Shown: positions 11,010 through 20,286 of the stretch, piece by piece | How the letters are laid out: every line of letters starts with the position of its first letter | Position numbering within the stretch: the first letter of the stretch is position 1 | Assembly: GCA_011033025.1 (NCBI GenBank) | Contig: WFMF01000089.1 | Location: forward strand, 372,001 to 436,000 | Length of the DNA stretch: 64,000 bases | Source of the DNA: Beroe forskalii | Lineage: Eukaryota; Ctenophora; Nuda; Beroida; Beroidae | Direction of reading: 5' to 3' | Program-made: the position numbers and the translations under genes | Notes under the pieces: model-generated | What the model was told of the DNA's origin: nothing | The model's input: only the letters and a program-made list of their open reading frames with translations | The model's database searches: none

Positions 11010-14000
11010 GTTAATATAATATTTACTTGTCAAAGCATGTTTATTTTAAAATACTTAGGCACGCGCCTATCGGGTCCACTTGGAAATACTTCCCAAGGGC
11101 GCAGACCGAAGGATGTATCCGGTTAAGGGATGTATCCGGTTTAGAATTTTAAAATTTATTCAGACCAAGGAAATAACGCACTTTTTTCAGTTTATCAGTG
11201 GCGGACGAGAAAGGAGCTTTGGAAAGACTGACTCTCATCCTCCACTCAGTTCCACAAGCCTTCAGGTCAGAGTTGTCATCAGATTTTTTATCATGTTTCA
11301 GAAATACCATTTTTTATTATTAGAGATCCAATTTTCTGCGTAGAGAGGTACATGGAACGTTACTCAGATGAAGCAAGCCTAACTCAAATGAAGCAAGCCT
11401 CTCTCAGTTGAAGCAAGCCTCTCACAGATGAAGCAAGCCTCACTCAGATGAAGCAAGCCTCACTCAGATGAAGCAAGTCTTACTCAGATGAAGCAAGCCT
11501 CTCTCAGATGAAGCATACTAATTATCCTTCTTATTGACATGCGTGACAAGCTGATCAGTCAGTATCACAAGGAGTAAAGTGTTTGTTTTGACACTCATTC
11601 TTTGAAAAATACACTTCAAAAAGGAGCAGTTGTGATTGCGTACTTGTCATGTTATCAAAATTTGACAATTTGTTAAGAAGCATTTATTGCATATAATAGC
11701 ATTTTCCTGACAACAAGATGGCTGATAAGGCCATAGTGTGACCTGGTTACAGCGAAATTCAAACACTCTCTTAGCGGTTTAATGATGTTTACGTCATTAT
11801 TATATGATTTGGATCAGTTGATTAAGAGTGTCAATATATGCCCCGGTCAAAATGCCACATCCAAGGACAAAATCCGGGGGCTTTTCTCCGCTCACCAAGA
11901 GATTTTCATGCGTGACTTTTTAGTTCCTCATTCGATCAGACATTCTTGTCCAGTCCTTGACAATATAATGCGAAAAGGCACAAGCGGCATTTTCCATTCA
12001 AAGTAGTGACGAAAGAATTGCTTTTCTAAGCCTTCAGAAACATTATCGACCGTATTCACTGATATATAATATTTTCTCGTATATTTCTTCTCTACCTTAC
12101 AAGAATCACACACGTTTTGTGTGATTTCTGCTAATCCTAGAGTTGGATGTAATGAAATGTCTTCAAAAATGTGAAATTTAAAAACTGTAATTTCAAATTT
12201 TCTCATTTACGGATTAACAGATTATTCAATGCAAACTGCTGCAGATGATGACATCATCAGATAAAAATGTGCCCCTAAAAATTTATCTTCCCCTTTTGAG
12301 TCATGTTTATATTTATTCTATTTTTATCGATTCAAGTACGATTATGGTGACTCAATAAAATGTACATGATAATATATTTTATTATTACTTGATTATATGA
12401 AAATAACTTTTGAAATTCTCCCTGAATCCGCTTGTGGAATATTTGACCCAAATTAACTGTGAGTTGTTCTGGGGAAGCCATAGGAAGGAAGGAAGCCCTG
12501 CTGAGATACTGCACTTGATAACCTGGCATCTGAGGATGACGTCATTATCATGCGATATAATAGGGCGTTGATGACTTTGAGCTGGGTAGTTTTAGTTTGA
12601 GGAGCCAAGCAGCCTTGCTGATATAAAGTGCCTGAAAATCAGGCCGCATTATCAAGTATTTCCATTATAATCTGTAAATACCTCAATTTGAATCAGGATT
12701 CTAAACTTAGAGCTAAGTGTAATCGGGTATTTATTGCTTTATTGGTATTCCAATTTATATAGTGGACAACCAGACAACATCATGACATTTAAATAACTAA
12801 AGTATAAGAGAAGTCTGACTTCCCATGGCCATTTAGACTTCTGAAGTCGAAATGGCCATGAGTTCCCCTAACCTCTAAGCCCAACCTAACCAATGTTTCA
12901 GTGTTCCTATCTACGACAAAAAGTACATATCTCCGGATTAAAACTTCGGCCTTTGGCCTCTTGTGAGAAATATCGCGGTTTGAACTTTTTGTCAAAAAAC
13001 CCTCATTTCCACATTAAACCTTATATGGACTAATTACCCTCACTATTGCAGTGCTCCTATCTACAACATGCTGGGATACATCTGCTACTTGAATGAGGAG
13101 TACGACAACGCCCTCCGCTACTTCGACATAGCTGCGGATCTAGATAAGGTAAAGGTGGCGCCACTTGTCAAACACAAGGAAATATTTCCTACATTTCAAA
13201 CCTATAAAGTCAAATTGTGTCAAAGTGCCTCAATTAGTGAATTCACCGGATATTCTTGCTGTATAACAGTATAACTAACTAAAAATCTCAATCATTCCAC
13301 AGTTTTTGTTTTTATTTTAATATTTAAAAGTTTAACGAGCTTGATGCTTCTGAGCTTATTTCAATTTTAAAATTAATTCCAAGAACAGACATGGAAGACA
13401 CAGAATAGCGAGAATTTACATGATTAACAGAAATTATACTGAGTTTATCTTTTCCATAATTTCATTCAGAAACTATACTTCATATACCGAATCGATGACT
13501 CGAATTTAAAATCTTGAAAATGTAGGAAACTTAAGCGTGAGATATTTCCAAAAATCAATTAACTCCGTCAATTGTGGATCTACTATGGCATTGATTTAAA
13601 ACTATGTTTTAGTTTCTGTTAAAGTCTACAAGTCTATACAGTTCTAGGAGGTTTGCTTTATCGGAATTGCAGTCAATTCTAAACGACAATAGTATGTGGA
13701 ATTATATAGCTAAGATTCATGAACTATTTTTAATTTCTAATAAAACGATATATTGATAATATCGTGCTTATGAATTCTATTTCCGAAATGTTACTGTATT
13801 CCATATTTTCGAGAAATTCTAAGCAAAATTTCAAAATTTTATGAAGAGGGTTATAAAATGGTTATCATCCCAGGATAATTTGGTTGGCCTGGCTAACCGG
13901 GGTTATAATTCGGAATTCCAGGATAATTTGGTGGGCCTGGCTAACCGGGGTTGTAATCCCAGGATAATTTGGTTGGCCTGGCTAACCGGGTGAATCTGCT

Positions 14001-17000
14001 CCGACTCCTGGAAGACTTTGAAGCAGCTGACACTACATTGGAGAGTTTGATATCGACTACTAGAGCGCTACCGCGGCTCATGGAACGCAGGAAAATGGGT
14101 AGGATATGAAGTGTCCTTTTTCCTGATCTTATAATTCTTATCTTTCCTGATTCTATAAATTAGATAGAATTAATTTCTTAGCGTTCATGAGACAATATTT
14201 TGATATTTGATTCAGATTGGAGGATTCAGCTCTATGAAAATGACTGTAAATTATACGAAAATACAGAACGCTCTAAGGTACCTTCCACCCTTCCAGGTCG
14301 TTCCATAGCGGACATTGCCTGGGCCCACTCCTTCCTTGGTCTGAACTGCGTGGCAGACAGGCTCTTCACTTCTTCCCTGCTCTACGAGCCAGATCACGAG
14401 TTTACCGCCCTCGGTGCAGCCCTCGTGCAGTATAACTTCAGCAAACACATCGACAGGTAAGAGGTGGACATATCACTCCCTTGCTCCCCTTCCCCTCGCT
14501 CCCCCTCTTCTCACTCCCCCTCCAATGTTAGAGGTGGCAAGAGATGGCGATACTTGCGAAGGTGTTATGTCAACTATTCCTCCTTCTCAACCATCATTCT
14601 CCTACAACCAGCCTTTACACTCTCACTCCTCCTAGGATGACAGAGTGCTACTACCTGACAGCTTCCTCGGAGAAACTACACTCCATCATACAGCGGAAAC
14701 CAGAGTTCACTCTGCCCAAGGTGTTCCTGGCTCGTCTTCTCAACAGGAGAGACGCGTCACATAGGACAGGCATGGATCCCAAAGCAGAGAGCTTGCTTAA
14801 AGAGGTAAGAGTTAGGGTGATTGTTACCGTTATGTCTCGACCTTTAGAGGCGCGGTGTACTACGGCGCGCGTGGGTACTTTTTGCGGCGCCTGATAGCAC
14901 GTAAATGCCCTTAACTGTGTTTTACATAGAACATTACATTTGCGCGCTGTAAGGTTATTAACTTTGATCTATTATATACATTTTCTTATCCAATTGTTCT
15001 CTCCGTTTCCAGGCGCTGCGACGAAGCGACCCCTTCACTGACTACATGGTCGCGAAGGAGAAGTCTAAATACGAGGACTACGATGGAAAGGAGGGGTGTA
15101 TTCACCTGCTCAAGCGCTCTATTAAGAAGCACCCAACTTCCTTTGCGTACCTGCACCTGGCACTCTCGAAGAAGGGGAAACTCTTCAAAGGTATGTCGTG
15201 ATAAATTTTTGGAGTTATTTTTCGATGCCTTAACCTACAAATCAATGAACAGGAGTGGTTTAACAAGAGGGGAGACGGTTCGATGGTGATGATGAAAATT
15301 CTGTACCAATCTGTCGTTAAAAAAGAATCATAGGTATCCATAACACAGACTCTTGCAGGTAAGAGTATAAACGAAGCTGTGGAGGTGGAACGGATTGTCA
15401 GTGAGCTGGTGGAGGTAGAGAAAGAAGCTGCAGAAGTAAGTGTGGGAATGAGGGGTGGAGGAGTGGGAGTGAGGAAGAGGGGGTTGGTGTAAGGGGAGTG
15501 GGACCGAGGGAGGGGGGAGGATTGAGGGGAGGGGGTTGTCTATCGTTTCCCGGTACAATTACTGTGAGAGATTACTGGAAGACCCTACGCCGGGGTATCT
15601 GTCTGGATCCCTCGCAGATCCCCTCTTTAGTAGCACTGGTAGCTGATAGCAATAGTTTTTTATTCTCCTAGCTCTTACATCCTACAGCCCACAAAGAAGG
15701 AACATACGAAAGGGAACAAGGACAAAACACCCCCAAAACCGCCCTCTCCCCCTCCTCCCTCAGTGATAAGTGATTGATTGATTCATTCATTCATTCATTC
15801 ATTCATTCATTCATTCATTCATTCATTCATTCATTCATTCATTCATTCATTCATTCATTCATTCATTCATTCATTCATTCATTCATTTATTTATTCATTG
15901 AAAAACCCCGTAGGGGATTACTTCTTTTATAGGAGATGAACATTGGACAATCTACCAATACATCCAAAAAAATATCAAGAATATCGATAAGATTTGTCGG
16001 ATAATGGGAAGAGAAAAGACTTAGAATTGCTGTTAACAATGAAACTCTTCACAGATAACAGAAGAGATCCTATCAGAGCTGAAGGAAATACACAGGTACC
16101 TGGAAACAGCGCTGATCCTGAACCCCAACCAGCAACGGTGCTTTCTCGAACTGGCTAACGTTTCCATACTGAGGAGTAGCAAAGATGTGGCATTCGACTA
16201 CTTGAAACAGGTGCAGTTACTATGGTGATGTGATGAATGATGATGTTACTATGATGATGTGATGAAGTTGCCATGGTTTTCTGCCTTCAATAATCAATAT
16301 TTGAATCAAGGCTTTTTCACCCCAATTCCCACTCTGCAGGCCGCTGAGAAGTCTAAAGACTGTTCTGTGAAGGCTCGAGCGTTCAGAACTCTCAGTTATT
16401 TCCAGTTGATTGAGGGGGACGTTTTGAAAGCTAATGCGCTCATGGAACAGTAAGTTGAAACATTAAGTTGATAATGATGATAAGATATCGGTGGTTAGTA
16501 TGAATAAAAACAGTGAATATCAACTGTCAAGGATCTAGGCCATATCAATGTCCATATTGGTTTGGACCCTCGGGAAATATCCCAAAACGGACCCGTTAGG
16601 CGCGTGTCTATGTGTAATTCTCTTCCCCAGGGCAGCAAAGTTCGGAATAAAGACCATCTCCGTGTCCGCTGAGAAAGTAAAGCTGGTGTCTCTAGTGGTG
16701 ACACTCCTAGACGGATTGCTGAACATGGGGCAGGTTAAGGAGTGCAAGCAGTGGGTGGAGTATCTCACCAAGGTGGAGCATCCTGAGGCACTGGAGTTCA
16801 AATCAAGGTGAGTTAATTCATCCCAAGGCACTAGAGTACAAATCCAGGTAGGTTCATTCATCTTATGAGGCACTGGAGTTCAAATACAGGTGGGTTAATT
16901 CATCCCAAGGCACTAGAGTTAAAATCAAGGTGGGTTAATTCATCCCAGGGCAGACGAGTTCAAAATGAGGCGGGTTAATTCATCCCAAGGCACTTGAGTT

Positions 17001-17402
17001 CAAATTCAGGTGGGTTGATTCATCCCAAGGCACTTGAGTTCGAATCCAGGCGGGTTAATTCATGACATGGCACTTGAGTTCAAATTCAGGTGGGTTAATT
17101 CATCCCCACGCACTAGAGAGATCAACGGACAAATCCAATGAGGGGCGGAAAAAGGCAGTTTTAAGGCCGACATACGCGTTTTTCCCCATAAACGACGAAA
17201 AATTGCTGGTTACGGGATTCTGAGGTTAGTATAGTTTTTCGTAAATGACTCATAGTTCCCACCCATTTCCAGGTACAAAGCACTGAAGGGGACCGGTGGG
17301 AAGGGAGGTGGAGTGAAGGTCAGTCAGAGCATCAGCCGAACGAGGAAGTCCCAGAGAACGACCCAAATCACCAAAACCAGCATTGTCGACAAGAAAGGAT
17401 GA
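10930..17402 (+). CDS. IFIT-like tetratricopeptide-repeat protein, 13 exons (copy A, complete)
   Basis: Exons read by eye: 10930-11009, 11191-11265, 13052-13148, 13963-14098, 14297-14456, 14636-14804, 15013-15190, 15359-15435, 15688-15762, 16055-16210, 16340-16449, 16631-16807, 17273-17402. They total 1,620 nt, stay in one frame, and end with TGA at 17400. Every intron starts GT and ends AG. The product of 539 aa has an amphipathic N-terminal helix ending PSHFSY (residues 21-26), a TPR at IYNMLGYICYLNEEYDNAL (55-73), and further helical repeats to about residue 497. A basic/proline-rich insert lies at 325-349 (PPKPPSPPPP), and a Lys/Ser/Thr-rich tail at 498-539. Family knowledge: vertebrate IFITs (about 470-490 aa, one main coding exon) have a CHFTW-like motif before the first TPR, then a LLAYxKHLKG-type helix; the spacing here is similar. 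Inferred role: cytosolic TPR scaffold or RNA-binding antiviral effector. Start chosen at the ATG after an in-frame stop. I see no clear ISRE upstream. A divergent TPR protein outside IFIT is the alternative. Confidence 0.8.
11191..11265 (+). CDS. Candidate second exon of the IFIT-like gene
   Basis: A strong acceptor (CACTTTTTTCAG) precedes 75 nt reading LSVADEKGALERLTLILHSV then PQAF, followed by CAG|GTCAGA. The phase (one base in, two bases out) joins exon 1 to exon 3 without a stop. This segment would be the helix between the HFSY motif and the first TPR, the place occupied by a similar-length linker helix in IFITs. Confidence 0.6.
11361..11516 (+). repeat. 20-bp minisatellite in intron 2
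   Basis: Nearly eight units of CACTCAGATGAAGCAAGCCT with scattered substitutions, starting 95 bp after the exon 2 donor. Confidence 0.95.
12535..12575 (+). repeat. Dispersed CRE-type repeat in intron 2
   Basis: GATGACGTCATTATCATGCG ... GGGCGTTGATGAC. Confidence 0.8.
12915..12993. mobile_element. Small foldback element in intron 2
   Basis: Outer arms GACAAAAAGT and ACTTTTTGTC with an imperfect CGGCCTTTGGCC hairpin inside. TATCGCGGTTTG near its right end ties it to the 40.5-kb elements. It sits directly after a decoy copy of the exon 3 acceptor (12902-12918). Confidence 0.45.
13871..13990 (+). repeat. Tandem copies of the exon 4 acceptor and exon start (copy A)
   Basis: Three copies of CCCAG|GATAATTTGG... 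to CTAACCGGG. Exon-like starts are at 13874, 13922 and 13963. Spacings of 48 and 41 bp put the first two out of frame, leading to TGA at 13991. Only 13963 is productive. Confidence 0.9.
15776..15899 (+). repeat. (ATTC)n microsatellite filling intron 9 (copy A)
   Basis: About 30 ATTC units between exon 9 and exon 10, starting a few bases after the probable donor. Confidence 0.97.
16790..17112 (+). repeat. Minisatellite made of the exon 12/intron 12 junction (copy A)
   Basis: About eight units of roughly 40 bp, each repeating the end of exon 12 plus donor plus the start of intron 12 (GGCACTNGAGTTCAAATNCAG then GTGGGTTAATTCATCCC). Copy B has a single unit. Reading through the true donor meets TGA at once, so extra donors would not extend the protein. 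Confidence 0.9.
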
Positions 17403-18046
17403 GGCCAGGAAATGTAGCGCAGATGTGGTGAGTTCTGAGGAGGCTTTCTGAAATTTCCACACCTTCTGTAAGTACGTGATACTGGTATGATAACCTCATA
17501 GCACGTACAAACTGAAACATGGTGGTGCGCAACTCAGAAATTTCAGGGTAACTCATTCCTCGAACTTGCGACACCTGTGTAAGATAATCCTAGTTCCCAG
17601 ATTTGATTCAGATATTATTGACATTATGTCCGGATTTGATCAGAGTGAAGAAGTGCCTGATGAACTAAATACACGCAAACAATTTAAGGATTTGCAATTT
17701 TCGATAAAATTTAGAAATGATGCCCTCAGGAAAAACTCAAAAATGGACCAGATTTATTTTATCATTACGTAGGTGCAGCATAACAATTCACTAAACTGAA
17801 TTGATGGAAGAAACTTCTTTTGAGAATTTGAAAAGTGTTATTCATCGTTGATAAGTTACATAGTTTTTTAATATCATAATTTTCATTGATGGATTGTCAG
17901 AGTTGAATGTGTCCTACGGCTGCTCAGTGCTCAGAGTAAGAATGATCATGTTGAATTTCAATGGTGAAATTGAATATTGGATATGAATTCTTGAAATTCA
18001 GTTATAGTAATACCATTAGTTTTGATTTTATATCGGAGAATACTTT
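17403..18046. other. 3' flank of the IFIT-like gene (copy A)
   Basis: Probably contains the 3' UTR. No obvious AATAAA lies close to the stop. Conserved with copy B (32396-33078) to the point where A-only and B-only GC-rich foldbacks begin. Confidence 0.4.
17566..17772 (+). other. Unassigned open frame 3' of the IFIT-like gene (copy A)
   Basis: 68 codons, about 160 bp past the stop, reading FDSDIIDIMSGFDQSEE and so on. In copy B (32521-32814) the frame is kept, with one in-frame 3-bp indel and several replacements. It could be 3' UTR or an exon of something else. No family is recognised. Confidence 0.2.
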
Positions 18047-18123
18047 AAGTTTGCTCGCACGCGCACTAATTCCTCGAAAAGTAACAAAACTTTTACTAAA
18101 ACTCTTTTAAATTTAATACTGTT

Positions 18124-18227
18124 TGTCAGACGTTGCCTTCGGCGGACGTTGCCTTCAGTGCACGTGGCCTTCGGCGGACGCGCGTGCTTCGTGAGCGCGC
18201 CCGCTGAAGGCGAAGGGGTCTGACAAC
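18124..18227. mobile_element. GC-rich CAGACGTTGCC foldback (copy A)
   Basis: Imperfect inverted repeat beginning TGTCAGACGTTGCCTTCGG, related in sequence to 33618-33671 and 18391-18447. It lies in an A-only segment between AATACTTTAAG and GGGGCCATCC. Confidence 0.45.
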
Positions 18228-18390
18228 GAAAGGCCGTTCCTAAGGGGCCATCCTGATCCATGCCATAAAGGACGTCCGCAAAATTTCGGCTATTGTAGAC
18301 TCCTCCCTTGTCTGCAAGTTGGAATACCCCCTCCGGACGTCCGCATTTACATTCAAAGTCAACATTCTAAATAATGGATGGACCATTTTT

Positions 18391-18447
18391 GTCAGACGAC
18401 CAGACGTTGTTTGACCCCTTCGGCGGGCGCGCGCGCCCGCCTGACAA
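18391..18447. mobile_element. GC-rich foldback related to CAGACGTTGCC family
   Basis: TGTCAGACGACCAGACG then a (GC)n core and CGCCTGACA, forming a short hairpin of about 57 bp. Confidence 0.35.
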
Positions 18448-18879
18448 GCCATTTCGTAGTGACACTGACAATTTGACAAATCGACAGAAATTTTAATAAA
18501 TGCAGACGTCCGCATTTTTAGTAGGATTTTACCCTACCCTCCGCCGCGCGTCATCCAGTCAGAAGAAATAAACGGGGCAACGTCCGTCGAGAGTGTTGAG
18601 CGCTAGGGATGGGTGAAATCCATCTTGATCTACATTTTGCCATAAACCCCCCTTTCCCCCGGAGGGTTAAAATGTAAAATCCTTCTAGTACTGCATCAGC
18701 AAGCCTGGTAGGTAGTAGCCCCGGACAATTGCTCTAACCAAATGCCTAGTTTGACGCCGTACCCCTGGTTACTGGTTACGGGAACCAGTTGTCTGACGTC
18801 GTCAGACCCATTATTTCAACGCCTGACTAGGAACCAGACGGCTGTTCGCATGCTTAAACTCATCCGTGACGCCGCGCAC

Positions 18880-19221
18880 ATATGCTTAACTTTGTACGAC
18901 ATGTAACTTTGCAATGGAATGAACGCGCATTGGTTAAAGCGCGGCTTTATTTCCAATTCCATAAGAAAAAAGATATGCGCGCGCGGTATATGTTTTGCCG
19001 CCATTATGGAATGAACCCATTTCACATTCACACACACGTAGCTTCGCGTGTGAAGTGTTATAGGTCTGGGATTATCAGTTCATTTCTACACGTCTTGTTT
19101 CAAGGAATTTGTCGTCGCTTCCTTAATCCTAATTCGGTTACTATCCGCAAACTGCATTACCCAAGACGAAGCTTTTGTCTCGCTAGTCCCTGCGTGTTTG
19201 CTTCATCCAATCATCATGGTG
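18880..19221 (+). promoter_or_regulatory. Possible promoter and first exon of a downstream gene (copy A)
   Basis: GC-richer block with GCGCGCGCGG and CCGCCATTATGG motifs (the second is YY1-like), then a pyrimidine-rich stretch and ATG GTG at 19216-19221 followed by a consensus donor GTGAGT. A very short first coding exon behind such a promoter is common in housekeeping and ribosomal-protein genes, but I find no second exon, so the gene is not identified. Copy B (34281-34611) is nearly identical, including the donor. Confidence 0.3.
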
Positions 19222-19770
19222 GTGAGTCGTCCACCGATTCTTGATGTTTTCAGTGTTTTTCTTCGAATGACGAATCCTGAGTTGCATAATGTAACAGCTG
19301 CATTCCAATCTATCGAATGATCCGAGATTTATTACTACAGATAGTTCTGATGTTAGATCTGTGATTTACCTACCTAATCCCCAAAAATAACTGATCGCAT
19401 CGTAAATCTTCATTCTGAGCTCAGATTTCAGGGTCATGTCTAGACTGTGATGCTATGCTGTGAACTAAGAAGGAAGTAGAATTAGCATGGATATATTTGA
19501 TAATAACGAACTTACGATACGTGTATCATTATGATACACTTTCCTGTTTCCATACCAATGAGTTCTTTCTGTTGTTCTTGTGACTTCGTGAGTTGATGAA
19601 GAGGAGATTGATATGCCTAGGTACCTACCCTCCTATCTATTTCTTAATCTTTATTTAGTTTTAAATCAGTTCACCGCTTCAAGTGGAATTCAAGGATTTC
19701 TGACACGTTTTCCATCACGCTGTGTACTACTTTTTTTTAATAGTCCCTGACACCAATAGGTACTACAGAC

Positions 19771-20286
19771 CAACGATGTAGGAAGATGTCATGAGGCAGT
19801 AGGGCCACTTTTGATGCAAAAGTGATCACGTGACGTCATGTCACGTGACCTTATGTCACGTGACTTGACGTCATGTGATCATTTTTAGAAATTTTGGCAA
19901 GGCACTAAAAATCAACGTTGCACACGATCATCTTAACAAGAAATTTGAGACTCCTTCCGACCATCACTCATCAGATATTACATGATATTGCCTTATGATA
20001 GCCCAATGCCATGAGTTAAATAAACACTATAGAGCTATAGGCTTTGATTGCTGCATTGCTTACTAAGTTTACAGTTTCATTCTAGTGAAATCAAATTAGG
20101 TGAAATAAAAGTATGGGAACTGCCCTGTTGATTCTGTGTGAAACATGGAAAAAGAACGAAGATTATTGAATAAATCTATGTTTTCCGGCCTTGAAAAGCA
20201 GTAGGGCCAAAGTATACTTTGGCCCTACAAGCCTGAAACGCAGTAGGGCCATGGCCCTACTGGCCCACCCACTTCCTACATCACTG
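19771..20286. mobile_element. hAT-like MITE inserted in the 29-bp VNTR (copy A only)
   Basis: 516 bp bounded by 15-bp terminal inverted repeats (CAACGATGTAGGAAG and CAGTGATGTAGGAAG) and flanked by a perfect 8-bp target duplication, CTACAGAC, at 19763-19770 and 20287-20294. An 8-bp duplication and CA(G)TG-type ends are hAT hallmarks. Copy B has the empty site near 35119. The interior has no transposase frame. It carries perfect palindromes at 20201-20228 and 20241-20262, and a near-palindrome with three CACGTG and two TGACGTCA sites at 19823-19881. Confidence 0.85.

Noticed and set aside
18882..19244. 120-codon open frame in the GC-rich block
   Set aside because: Copy B has a 2-bp indel that breaks it, and the differences in the shared part are non-synonymous; it looks like promoter/5' UTR DNA.
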